Shown here: in pieces, positions 24,743 through 31,116 of the stretch
Numbering within the stretch: the first letter of the stretch is position 1
Layout: each line of letters starts with the position of its first letter
Source of the DNA: a virus
Reading direction: 5' to 3' (one strand)
Virus record (IMG/VR): IMGVR_UViG_3300042430_002694
Span: 186,001 to 250,000 of that record
DNA: 64,000 nucleotides
The notes under the pieces: generated by a model
What the model saw: only the letters and a program-made list of their open reading frames with translations
Databases searched by the model: none
What the model was told of the DNA's origin: nothing
Program-made: the position numbers and the translations under genes

Positions 24743-25441
24743 ATGTTAATTAAAAATCAAACGCCATACCTTGGCAAAATTCAGTTGAAGTTCGAGAGAT
24801 TTCCTCACTACACTGGCAAAACTAAATTAAATAAGATCCACTTGGATCTGGGATTTACTAAGTTAGTAAGCCGAATCCGACCTGAAAGAGATTTGGAAGG
24901 TTGGGCTGTAAATCCTGAATGTATTAAACAAATTGAAGCAACTACTGGGCTAAAGGTAGGAGTTCATAAGTTCGGACCAGACGATGAGTACTCATTACCC
25001 AATTCATGCATGAATCCAGACGGAGTTTACGTTGGATCAATTGAAGAAGGTTGGTGGTACTACAACAATGGCCTCAGAGCAACAAAGGGATCTCATCCTC
25101 ATACTGCATGGAGTAAGAAGGCAAAGCAGTGGATTGGTTATTCTCACCGTGCTTCTTGTGCATTCGGAAAAGGCGATAAACTATTTGATGCTAAATGGAA
25201 ACCTGCTGAACAAGACCTTCCTCAATACGAAAAGTTCTACGGCAAGCACCTGGACTCGTATTATAAAGAGTGCGAAGAATGGGCAAAGAGTACCTCTGAC
25301 CATAAAGCGTCAGAAGAAGAAATGACCCTTGCTGGTTGGGCAGTAGATCATATTCCTTTTAGACTACGTGGTGCTAAGACAATTCATTCGTATGAAGATG
25401 CTTACAAGGCAGCAGTTAACTTTGCAAAATACGTATCGTAA
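24743..25441 (+). CDS. Unknown 232-aa protein
   Basis: A soluble, aromatic-rich protein with the segment GWWYYNNGLRATKGSHPHTAW and a His-rich centre (SHRASCAFGKGDK). Conserved-looking but not a family I can name. Overlaps the next gene by one base (TAATG). Confidence 0.6.
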   Translation: MLIKNQTPYLGKIQLKFERFPHYTGKTKLNKIHLDLGFTKLVSRIRPERDLEGWAVNPECIKQIEATTGLKVGVHKFGPDDEYSLPNSCMNPDGVYVGSIEEGWWYYNNGLRATKGSHPHTAWSKKAKQWIGYSHRASCAFGKGDKLFDAKWKPAEQDLPQYEKFYGKHLDSYYKECEEWAKSTSDHKASEEEMTLAGWAVDHIPFRLRGAKTIHSYEDAYKAAVNFAKYVS

Positions 25442-25698
25442 TGGCAAAAGGCTCTATATTAAATGCACTAAAGAACGAGGCGGACATGAAACGTCTCGTT
25501 CTTGAGTTTACTGAGAAATTAGAACATGACCCGTACCAACCGGGGCTAGTTCATCCGGAAGTCTATCCGGACGATGTTCAGGAAGTACTTGAAGATCTAC
25601 TGTGGATTAGGGGATTCGATGAAGCGACTATCAGAGTTAGAAAGAATCCAGATGGAGTATCTGTATCAGTAGAAGTTTTGGGCAGAACTAAGGGATAA
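25441..25698 (+). CDS. Unknown 85-aa protein
   Basis: A short acidic alpha/beta protein (YPDDVQEVLEDLLWIRG ... VSVSVEVLGRTKG). Coupled to the 232-aa gene by TAATG. Function unknown. Confidence 0.55.
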   Translation: MAKGSILNALKNEADMKRLVLEFTEKLEHDPYQPGLVHPEVYPDDVQEVLEDLLWIRGFDEATIRVRKNPDGVSVSVEVLGRTKG

Positions 25699-25702
25699 AT
25701 AA
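25695..25702 (+). promoter_or_regulatory. ATAAATAA late-like promoter box
   Basis: GATAAATAATAAAA overlapping the stop of the previous gene, 17 nt before ATG 25720. Confidence 0.4.
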
Positions 25703-25719
25703 TAAAAATAAGATCCCTA

Positions 25720-26271
25720 ATGAAACTTAAGAGATTTTCACAATTTGTAAAAGAGAGCTTGATAACAGAATCTTCGTCAGTTATTGAAGTTGAAGAAAAT
25801 ATATTCTTAATAGACGAAATAATCTACATAATTTGGCTTGTTACACTAGACGTATCTTTCGATTATGAGCCTGACGATAGCAGTGTCGGATTCGTTGGCG
25901 GCTATTCAGTTGATGATGTTGACTTTGATGGAGTAGACGGAGTGTATAAAGTAACTGATCCTTCAGTAATTTCGCAGGTTAAAGCCATGCTAGATTCCCC
26001 TGAAGCTGAAGAGTTAAAAAGCATGGGATTTGAAGGAGCTGATGAATATGCAGCAATTGGCGATTTAATATACGATGCAGAGCAAGAAGAAATTACAGGA
26101 GAAGAGCTCAAGGACTTCATTAATAAATTCAAAGCTCTTTACGATTCAAATACTCTAGTCGATTTAACTGGTACTTTCAAAAAAAGAACTGACTCTGCTC
26201 TCGATAGAGCGGTTGAGGATTTTGAACCTGATGAGCCTGACTACGATGATTACGACGATGATCGTTATTAA
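25720..26271 (+). CDS. Tagged acidic protein, 183 aa
   Basis: N-terminus MKLKRFSQFVKESLITE is the clearest form of the capsid-targeting-like tag, with an L-I-T-E site that would suit a T4-type prohead protease. The rest is strongly acidic (DEPDYDDYDDD at the end) and contains ELKSMGFEGADEYAAIGDL, a module repeated in the 443-aa protein at 48458. Probably an internal head or scaffold-associated protein, by inference. Confidence 0.65.
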   Translation: MKLKRFSQFVKESLITESSSVIEVEENIFLIDEIIYIIWLVTLDVSFDYEPDDSSVGFVGGYSVDDVDFDGVDGVYKVTDPSVISQVKAMLDSPEAEELKSMGFEGADEYAAIGDLIYDAEQEEITGEELKDFINKFKALYDSNTLVDLTGTFKKRTDSALDRAVEDFEPDEPDYDDYDDDRY

Positions 26272-26278
26272 TAAATAA
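26271..26278 (+). promoter_or_regulatory. ATAAATAA late-like promoter box
   Basis: AATAAATAAAC, directly after the previous stop and 19 nt before ATG 26298. Confidence 0.4.
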
Positions 26279-26297
26279 ACAAAAATTACTTTTTAAA

Positions 26298-26861
26298 ATG
26301 AAACTTAAAAGATTCACACAATTTGTTAACGAAGCAAAGATTAACGAAGCTCAAATCAAAGATAAAACTATCGTTGCTAAGCTTGATAGAATTCACGAAA
26401 TCAAAACTCGATTAAAAGAATTGACAGCTGAAACAAAAGCTATCAATACTGAGCTTGGTGCATTTGATGCAACAATGAAGCCGATCTTTGATGCAATGAA
26501 AGTCCTAAATGATAAGCTTGCAACAACTGAAAAATACGTTATCAAGATTTCAAGATACGGCGGATCTTCTGAAAACCCATCTTATGCTAAAGCTGTAGAG
26601 CAGGCACTAGGGTTAGTCGATGCTGCTGCTCAAGCAATTATCAACGAATGTGTTAGACAAAACACAGCAATATCAAACGTAAAACACTCATACGATATTG
26701 AAAAACTAGATGAATCTAAATTAACTGATAAAGCTAAAGCGATCGTTGCTAGGTTGTCTGGTAAAATCACAGCAATCGTTGCCAAGTTAAAGTCTTTCTT
26801 TGAGTCTAAATTCTCTAAGATCGATCAAGCAAACGAAAAACTTGCAGCAATGATAAAGTAA
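26298..26861 (+). CDS. Tagged coiled-coil protein, 187 aa
   Basis: N-terminus MKLKRFTQFVNEAKINEAQI differs at only two of the first nine residues from the preceding gene's tag and offers V-N-E and I-N-E cleavage-like sites. The body is helical with heptad-like repeats (about 25-75 and 130-187). It contains ENPSYAKAVEQ, echoed as KNPSYAKKMES in the protein at 48458. A head-internal or scaffold-like role is inferred. Confidence 0.65.
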   Translation: MKLKRFTQFVNEAKINEAQIKDKTIVAKLDRIHEIKTRLKELTAETKAINTELGAFDATMKPIFDAMKVLNDKLATTEKYVIKISRYGGSSENPSYAKAVEQALGLVDAAAQAIINECVRQNTAISNVKHSYDIEKLDESKLTDKAKAIVARLSGKITAIVAKLKSFFESKFSKIDQANEKLAAMIK

Positions 26862-26896
26862 TTTTTAGTAAAGGGAAACCTTTTTTAAAAAGTTGG

Positions 26897-26902
26897 TATA
26901 AT
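26897..26902 (+). promoter_or_regulatory. TATAAT-type promoter box
   Basis: TTGGTATAATAAC (an extended -10, TGn) at the head of the tRNA island; an ATAAATAA box follows at 26909-26916. Confidence 0.5.
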
Positions 26903-26937
26903 AACTAGATAAATAACTAGACAAAAAAATTAAACTC

Positions 26938-27069
26938 GTGCAAATAACTACGAACATATCAAAAAATACTCAAAACTGGAATCAGTATCCGGCAGGCACA
27001 GTTAATGTGATTGCAATGGAGACGATTAAAGATTTTGGGGTATTGCGAGGTTCTAGTGGTATAAGTTAA
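26938..27069 (+). CDS. Possible 43-aa peptide with GTG start
   Basis: GTG 26938 opens a 43-codon frame (QITTNISKNTQNWNQYPAG...) ending at TAA 27069, between a promoter box and a strong terminator. The promoter-ORF-terminator layout supports a small gene, but the start codon is weak and no homolog is known to me; the transcript might instead be an RNA. Confidence 0.35.
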   Translation: MQITTNISKNTQNWNQYPAGTVNVIAMETIKDFGVLRGSSGIS

Positions 27070-27093
27070 GAAATTACATAACTAACAACAACG

Positions 27094-27125
27094 AACCTCG
27101 AACCTAAAAAATTCGAGGTTTTTTG
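27094..27125 (+). terminator. Rho-independent terminator
   Basis: AACCTCGAA/TTCGAGGTT 9-bp stem followed by TTTTGTTTT, separating the small unit from the tRNA cluster. Confidence 0.85.
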
Positions 27126-27134
27126 TTTTAGCAT

Positions 27135-27210
27135 GGTGAGGTAGCTCAGATGGTAGAGCACAGGACTGAAAATCCTGGTGTCGGCGGTTCGATCCCGCCC
27201 CTCACCACCA
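27135..27210 (+). tRNA. tRNA-Phe(GAA)
   Basis: Acceptor GGTGAGG/CCTCACC, anticodon loop CTGAAAA, T-loop TTCGATC, CCA encoded. Confidence 0.97.
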
Positions 27211-27288
27211 ACAAAAAAATGAATAAGAATATGAAACGTAAACGCTAAAGGCCCAGTGACTCCCAGAGTTACAGGTCTAAATACACAG

Positions 27289-27362
27289 GTCTTCGTAGCT
27301 CAGTTGGTTAGAGCACCTCACTTTTAATGAGGGAGTCACAGGTTCGAGTCCTGTCGGGGACA
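27289..27362 (+). tRNA. tRNA-Lys(UUU)
   Basis: Acceptor GTCTTCG/CGGGGAC, anticodon loop CTTTTAA in a CCTCA/TGAGG stem; no encoded CCA. Confidence 0.95.
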
Positions 27363-27368
27363 CTAAAC

Positions 27369-27445
27369 TGGAATATAGCTCAATTGGTTAGAGCATTCGC
27401 CTGATACGCGAAAGGTTATAGGTTCGATTCCTATTATTCCAACCA
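27369..27445 (+). tRNA. tRNA-Ile(GAU)
   Basis: Acceptor TGGAATA/TATTCCA, anticodon loop CTGATAC, CCA encoded. Confidence 0.95.
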
Positions 27446-27450
27446 AACAT

Positions 27451-27528
27451 TGCGGGATGCGTAGAAAGCGGTTATCTCGTCAGTCTCATAAGCTGAAGTT
27501 CCCGGTTCGAGTCCGGGTCCCGCAACCA
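27451..27528 (+). tRNA. tRNA-Met(CAU), elongator-like
   Basis: Acceptor TGCGGGA/TCCCGCA fully paired, loop CTCATAA, CCA encoded. Full 1:72 pairing argues against an initiator; it could also be an Ile(CAU) species. Confidence 0.85.
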
Positions 27529-27536
27529 AAAGAATA

Positions 27537-27609
27537 CACGGATGTGGTGCAATGGTAGCATGCGGGTCTCCAAAACCCTAGATGGGAGTTCGAATCTCTC
27601 CGACCGTGC
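27537..27609 (+). tRNA. tRNA-Trp(CCA)
   Basis: Anticodon loop CTCCAAA in a GGGT/ACCC stem; acceptor CACGGAT/GACCGTG has one A-A mismatch; no encoded CCA tail. Confidence 0.85.
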
Positions 27610-27650
27610 AAATCTTTCGAAAGAAAGTGACTAAATTAAACCTAATGTGG

Positions 27651-27656
27651 TATAGT
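27651..27656 (+). promoter_or_regulatory. TATAAT-like promoter box (TATAGT)
   Basis: TGGTATAGTAATC, about 50 nt before tRNA-Gln; a possible second promoter for the tRNA island. Confidence 0.4.
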
Positions 27657-27705
27657 AATCATATAAGTTTAACAAGAGTTCTTTGACTTATTGGAGATTG
27701 AAAAT

Positions 27706-27776
27706 TGTCCTGTGGTGTAATGGCAGCACGTCTGGTTTTGGTCCAGAAGATCGAGGTTCGAATCCTTGCGGGACAA
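27706..27776 (+). tRNA. tRNA-Gln(UUG)
   Basis: Acceptor TGTCCTG/CGGGACA, anticodon loop TTTTGGT in a TCTGG/CCAGA stem; no encoded CCA. Confidence 0.93.
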
Positions 27777-27781
27777 CATAT

Positions 27782-27853
<72 letters not shown>

Positions 27854-27858
27854 CTAAT

Positions 27859-27964
27859 GATTAGATGGGCGTAATGCGGGATGGTACCCAAGTCCCGAAC
27901 TCGAAAGAGGTAAGGTTGTCTACTCCGTCTTGCACGGTATCCGGTTCGAGTCCGGCTCTAATCA
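27859..27964 (+). ncRNA. tRNA-like element without a recognisable anticodon arm
   Basis: Acceptor-like GATTAGA/TCTAATC pairs perfectly, and a T-arm (CCGG-TTCGAGT-CCGG) is present. The 106-nt span has no normal anticodon stem-loop; instead it can form CGGGA/TCCCG, a GAAA-tetraloop hairpin (CTC/GAG) and CCGT/ACGG. It may be an intron-bearing or degenerate tRNA, or a tRNA-like domain of a structured RNA. Confidence 0.5.
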
Positions 27965-28073
27965 CCCGGATCCATGCACGTCGAGCGCAAACCAATCGCT
28001 CTTCAGGTAGATTTGCATGGATAAACAACCCGTCACGGTATACCCACAGGGTAGGAGTGAACTGGAGAGAAAT
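27965..28073 (+). ncRNA. Structured spacer RNA module
   Basis: A 9-bp pairing between 27970-27978 and 28014-28022 encloses a GAGCG/CGCTC hairpin, followed by a TACCC-ACA-GGGTA hairpin. No ORF of note. It lies between tRNA-like elements and would be cotranscribed with them. Confidence 0.4.
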
Positions 28074-28145
28074 GGTCCTGTAGTTAATCGGCTATAACGC
28101 CGCCCTGTCACGGCGGTATGCCGGGTTCGATTCCCGGTGGGACCG
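28074..28145 (+). tRNA. tRNA-Asp(GUC)
   Basis: Acceptor GGTCCTG/TGGGACC, anticodon loop CTGTCAC in a CCGCC/GGCGG stem; no encoded CCA. Confidence 0.95.
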
Positions 28146-28334
28146 CGAAAGTATATCAACAGAAGTCCGACTTGCACGGATGAAAGGAACCTTGGCTCCA
28201 TGGGATTAGCTACCCAACCGGAGAGATATAAATGACCCAAGGTACTCTGTTCAGGTCCCTGCTCTACTGTGCACAGTATCAGGTTATGGGGAACAAACCA
28301 TAAGTAAAAACCGGAGCACGGTATACTTTTATTT
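28146..28334 (+). ncRNA. Structured spacer RNA module
   Basis: Ends pair over 8 bp (28148-28155 with 28322-28329). Internal helices include ACCTTGG/CCAAGGT, ACAGA/TCTGT and TTATGG/CCATAA. A self-contained fold between tRNA-Asp and tRNA-Glu. Confidence 0.45.
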
Positions 28335-28406
28335 GGCCCGTTAGTCTATCGGTTAGGACACGCCCCTTTCACGGGTGAGAGACGAGTTCGATTCTCGTAC
28401 GGGCTA
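28335..28406 (+). tRNA. tRNA-Glu(UUC)
   Basis: Acceptor GGCCCGT/ACGGGCT (one G-U), anticodon loop CTTTCAC; no encoded CCA. Confidence 0.94.
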
Positions 28407-28552
28407 CTAAGAACAACGGTCTCTCCGGCCAATGTGATGTCGACAATCACGGTCGGATCAAGAGTTCACCACCCTCAGCCTGGGCCCAGAGAAAACTCTG
28501 ATGAAGCTGTTAAGATTGGAGCGAGACGGGTACTCCAACGTTGTTCTTAAAT
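28407..28552 (+). ncRNA. Structured spacer RNA module
   Basis: Ends pair over 10 bp (28409-28418 with 28539-28548). Inner helices GTGAT/ATCAC, AGAGTT/AACTCT and TTGGAG/CTCCAA give a multi-branched fold. Confidence 0.5.
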
Positions 28553-28629
28553 GGGCTGTTAGCTCAGTTGGCTAGAGCACCGCACTTGCACTGCGGGGGT
28601 CGAGAGTTCGAGTCTCTCACGGTCCACCA
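28553..28629 (+). tRNA. tRNA-Ala(UGC)
   Basis: Acceptor GGGCTGT/ACGGTCC, anticodon loop CTTGCAC in a CCGCA/TGCGG stem, CCA encoded. Confidence 0.96.
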
Positions 28630-28634
28630 ACATT

Positions 28635-28708
28635 GCCTCCTTAGCTCAGTTGGCCAGAGCGCCTCACTTGTAATGAGGATGTCGGCGGTTCGAATCCGTC
28701 AGGAGGCT
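28635..28708 (+). tRNA. tRNA-Thr(UGU)
   Basis: Acceptor GCCTCCT/AGGAGGC, anticodon loop CTTGTAA in a CCTCA/TGAGG stem; no encoded CCA. Confidence 0.96.
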
Positions 28709-28887
28709 CACATCGTATTAGGGTCGTGCCGCATTTTGCCACGATACGAAATAGACTTGAGAGGATCAGAGGCGGCCGTGACTACCTCAAGTCGAAGTTA
28801 GATAGTGTCTCGGTACGCTCTGGTTAGTCGCAAGACTTTCTAACGACGAGGTCCCGGTGGGCAGAACGCGTCTGATCCCACCCACTT
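28709..28887 (+). ncRNA. Structured spacer RNA module with GNRA hairpin
   Basis: GACTTGAG/CTCAAGTC (28754-28761 with 28786-28793), GTTAGA/TCTAAC enclosing AGTC-GCAA-GACT, and GGTGGG/CCCACC. It contains AGGCGGCCGTGACTACCT (28770-28787), closely matched at 30817-30834 in the large ncRNA candidate. Confidence 0.5.
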
Positions 28888-28963
28888 GCGGGAGTAGCTC
28901 AGTTGGTAGAGCGCAACCTTGCCAAGGTTGAGGTCGCCGGTTCGAACCCGGCCTCCCGCTCCA
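28888..28963 (+). tRNA. tRNA-Gly(GCC)
   Basis: Acceptor GCGGGAG/CTCCCGC, anticodon loop TTGCCAA in a CAACC/GGTTG stem, CCA encoded. Confidence 0.96.
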
Positions 28964-28965
28964 TA

Positions 28966-29040
28966 AGCGGATGTCGTATAATGGCTTATTACTCCAGCCT
29001 TCCAAGCTGGAGATGCGAGTTCGATTCTCGCCATCCGCTC
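28966..29040 (+). tRNA. tRNA-Gly(UCC)
   Basis: Acceptor AGCGGAT/ATCCGCT, anticodon loop CTTCCAA in a CCAGC/GCTGG stem; no encoded CCA; only 2 nt after tRNA-Gly(GCC). Confidence 0.95.
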
Positions 29041-29120
29041 GACCGGTGGCTCCCTTAATGGTTCGAGGCCGACCTCAAACATCGGTGATACGTCATACAG
29101 GGGGCGAAAGCGTATCAAAC
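29041..29120 (+). ncRNA. Structured spacer RNA module
   Basis: GAGG-CCGA-CCTC hairpin, a GATACG/CGTATC helix (29087-29092 with 29111-29116) enclosing a GC-GAAA-GC tetraloop. Confidence 0.4.
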
Positions 29121-29193
29121 AGTCCTTTAGCTCAGTTGGTAGAGCATCTGTTTTACATGCAGAGGGTCGTAGGTTCGAATCCTACAGGGACTA
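29121..29193 (+). tRNA. tRNA-Val(UAC)
   Basis: Acceptor AGTCCTT/AGGGACT, anticodon loop TTTACAT in a TCTGT/GCAGA stem; no encoded CCA. Confidence 0.95.
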
Positions 29194-29481
29194 CTATGAG
29201 CAAGAGATACTCAGTAAGATTGGTCGCATTCTTTAAAAAAGCGATGGTAGTGAAAAAGTCCTCGACCTTAATGGGGGATCGATTCGGGTAAACGTGAGCA
29301 AGACTCTGCCGCGCCGACGTAGAGAGTTGACAGGTTTTTATGTGGTAAGACACTAATGAAAAAGACTTATTGGGGGAGGACCGTATAGTCTAAGACGTCA
29401 ATAAGGGATATGGTTCTCGAAACAGTCAGAGAAACCCGTTAAAATCCAGTCTTCGTACAAGTCTCAGTATGGAGCAAATTA
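29194..29481 (+). ncRNA. Longest structured spacer, 288 nt
   Basis: Contains CTTATTG/CAATAAG (29366-29372 with 29399-29405) and several shorter helices. It also carries a reading frame of limited length running in from the tRNA-Val, which I take as chance. No protein signal seen. Confidence 0.35.
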
Positions 29482-29560
29482 TCGAGATGTTGGGGAGTCC
29501 GGTTACCCCGCCTGCTTTGGGAGCAGGAGAACTCGCAGGTTCGAATCCTGCCATCTCGAC
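29482..29560 (+). tRNA. tRNA-Pro(UGG)
   Basis: Acceptor TCGAGAT/ATCTCGA, anticodon loop TTTGGGA in a CCTGC/GCAGG stem; no encoded CCA. Confidence 0.95.
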
Positions 29561-29667
29561 AAAAGAACCTTAGTAGAGGCTGACTCCACCAGCTAGGACG
29601 TAACGTTCAAGCCTAGCTGAAAGCACGCGCTTGCGCTGAAATGGTGGTCGAGGTTCTTTTATTTTAT
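29561..29667 (+). ncRNA. Structured spacer RNA module
   Basis: Ends pair over 9 bp (29562-29570 with 29651-29659); next CCACCA/TGGTGG; inside, AGCTAGG/CCTAGCT. A clear nested fold between tRNA-Pro and tRNA-Asn. Confidence 0.5.
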
Positions 29668-29742
29668 TGGGTGTTAGCTCAGCGGTAGAGCTCTCGACTG
29701 TTAATCGAGTGGTCCCAGGTTCGAATCCTGGACACCCAGCCA
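29668..29742 (+). tRNA. tRNA-Asn(GUU)
   Basis: Acceptor TGGGTGT/ACACCCA, anticodon loop CTGTTAA in a CTCGA/TCGAG stem, CCA encoded. Confidence 0.96.
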
Positions 29743-29880
29743 AGGTTGATTAGGGAATGATTGTGTCAATAGTTCGAGAGTGAATGCTGACTGACATAAT
29801 CGGAGTTTGCAGGCATTCACCAGAGTAATGCTAATCGTAAAATGAGATGTCCACTGAACCATCTTCTCATTTCCTTACCT
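29743..29880 (+). ncRNA. Structured spacer RNA module
   Basis: GTGAATGC/GCATTCAC (29780-29787 with 29813-29820), an outer GATTAG/CTAATC and a separate AATGAGA/TCTCATT hairpin (29841-29847 with 29865-29871). Confidence 0.45.
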
Positions 29881-29967
29881 GCCGTAGCGCTGAAGTTGGA
29901 GAGTCAGGACAGACTGTAAATCTGTTGTCGTAAGGCTGAGTAGGTTCGAATCCTACCTGCGGCACCA
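29881..29967 (+). tRNA. tRNA-Tyr(GUA)
   Basis: Class II tRNA: acceptor GCCGTAG/CTGCGGC, anticodon loop CTGTAAA in an ACAGA/TCTGT stem, long variable arm, CCA encoded. Confidence 0.95.
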
Positions 29968-30018
29968 AGTAGTTTTGAGGTGGGCGAATTCTACTCTAAA
30001 AAAATAATCCCTCCACCA
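29968..30018 (+). ncRNA. Short structured spacer
   Basis: AGTAG/CTACT and GGTGG/CCACC pairings between tRNA-Tyr and the CAU tRNA. Weak evidence because it is short. Confidence 0.25.
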
Positions 30019-30092
30019 GGACCTTTAGCTCAGTTGGTTAGAGCAGCGCACTCATAATGCGAAGGTCTCAGGTTCGAGCCCTGAATGGTCCA
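30019..30092 (+). tRNA. tRNA(CAU), Met or lysidine-type Ile
   Basis: Acceptor GGACCTT/ATGGTCC with one T-T mismatch, loop CTCATAA in a CGCA/TGCG stem; no encoded CCA. The body resembles bacterial tRNA-Ile2, whose C34 is modified to read AUA, but elongator Met cannot be excluded. Confidence 0.85.
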
Positions 30093-30145
30093 CAAATTTT
30101 TTAGATTTTTTATCATCCGATTAAACCTAAATCGATTTTTAATAG

Positions 30146-30151
30146 TATAGT
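30146..30151 (+). promoter_or_regulatory. TATAAT-like promoter box (TATAGT)
   Basis: AATAGTATAGTAATAG, 25 nt before ATG 30177; this position favours that ATG over the upstream in-frame GTG. Confidence 0.45.
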
Positions 30152-30176
30152 AATAGTGTATCTTAATTTAAAACAA

Positions 30177-30566
30177 ATGACAAATACAAATTTAACTAAC
30201 ACAGTAGAACGATTAATGGAATTGCCTCAAGCAATCCAAGAATTGCAAATGGAAATTTTAGACCTAAACACTGAGTCTAACAAGAGTACCGAATTAATCT
30301 CCAATATCCAGTCAAAAATCAAGGTTGAAATTAACTCTGAAGTTGATGCAAACGGAAAGAAAACTTTCTCTAATGCAGAGGCAAGAGATGCTGAATTCAT
30401 TGAGCGTACAAAGTTCAATTCTGAATTAGCAGGCCTTCGATCAGAGCATGACGCTTTACAGAGAGAAATTCAAGAGAAGAAAATTCAAGTTGAGTGCTTA
30501 TCAAATGAGCAACGCAATAGCCGTTCAATCCTGAACTTTTTTGCAGGAGAAAACGAGACAGTTTAA
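30177..30566 (+). CDS. Coiled-coil protein, 129 aa
   Basis: Starts MTNTNLTNTVERLMELPQAI at ATG 30177; an in-frame GTG at 30156 overlaps the promoter region and is rejected. The product is almost entirely helical with heptad-like leucines and Lys/Glu repeats (about residues 10-110). It sits between the tRNA island and the large ncRNA candidate. Function unknown. Confidence 0.65.
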   Translation: MTNTNLTNTVERLMELPQAIQELQMEILDLNTESNKSTELISNIQSKIKVEINSEVDANGKKTFSNAEARDAEFIERTKFNSELAGLRSEHDALQREIQEKKIQVECLSNEQRNSRSILNFFAGENETV

Positions 30567-31056
30567 AGACATTAACTTTTAGCACTTTAGTTAATAAAGT
30601 TTCGATGAGTACTTTTCGCGAAACTCCAAAAAGGCCAACATTTGTAACGTTTATGTTGTAAAGGGTGACACTACCTGCAGAGGCAAATCATCCAATAACG
30701 ATACAAGCTATTTCATTTAGCGTCTTTATGAAGTAGTGGTTGCTGACCCCAACCAGCAAGACCAAAGCATGTAACTATGCGGGTAGAGTTTGGGACAAAG
30801 GCGTGAGGAACAGTAAAGGCAGCCATGACTACTTGATTGGAAATGTTTTACCCAGTACAATAAACCTTGCCGGGATGGTTACTACGCTGCAACGTGTCTT
30901 GCGGATATGGCAAAGGGATACTATAGACTCTGACTATATAAACATCGAATTGAAAGGTACTTAATTGCCGGAAGAGGAGATAAAAAGAGTGTAGCTGAAC
31001 AGAGCAGCGATGACACAGCACTCTTTTGATTTTAAACCACCATTCATTAATAATTA
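30567..31056 (+). ncRNA. Candidate large structured RNA, about 490 nt
   Basis: A 550-nt gap without a convincing gene that ends in a terminator. Visible helices: GTTTCG/CGAAAC (30599-30604 with 30619-30624), TTCAT/ATGAA, TTGCTG/CAGCAA (30740-30745 with 30754-30759), TTGCC/GGCAA, and AAAGAGTG/CACTCTTT (30984-30991 with 31019-31026). It lacks tmRNA end motifs. Large ornate RNAs such as GOLLD and ROOL are known beside phage tRNA genes; this may belong to such a class or be new. Confidence 0.5.
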
Positions 31057-31080
31057 AAACCGGCGTCAGCCGGTTTTTTT
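31057..31080 (+). terminator. Rho-independent terminator
   Basis: AAACCGGC-GTCA-GCCGGTTT followed by a T-run, closing the ncRNA candidate. Confidence 0.9.
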
Positions 31081-31087
31081 ATGTGAG

Positions 31088-31095
31088 ATAAATAA
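31088..31095 (+). promoter_or_regulatory. ATAAATAA late-like promoter box
   Basis: GATAAATAATAAC, 21 nt before the PA14-domain gene at 31117. Confidence 0.4.
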
Positions 31096-31116
31096 TAACA
31101 CAAAATAATTAATTGG

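Noticed and set aside
27865-29353. Several 60-106-aa reading frames across the tRNA island
   Set aside because: They run straight through tRNA genes and their translations contain repeated tRNA-derived strings (such as GRPGSNR or LAQLARA), a known false-positive pattern.
30740-30964. 74-aa reading frame in the ncRNA candidate
   Set aside because: Starts inside a helix, has no promoter or ribosome context, atypical composition (Cys/Arg/Trp mixed), and overlaps strong secondary structure.
30780-30965. Group I intron
   Set aside because: Some core-like strings occur, but no convincing P3-P7 core, no split gene on either side and no homing endonuclease.
30567-31080. tmRNA
   Set aside because: No tRNA-like 5'/3' ends (no GGTTCGA T-loop near the 3' end) and no tag-peptide frame with an LAA-type ending.
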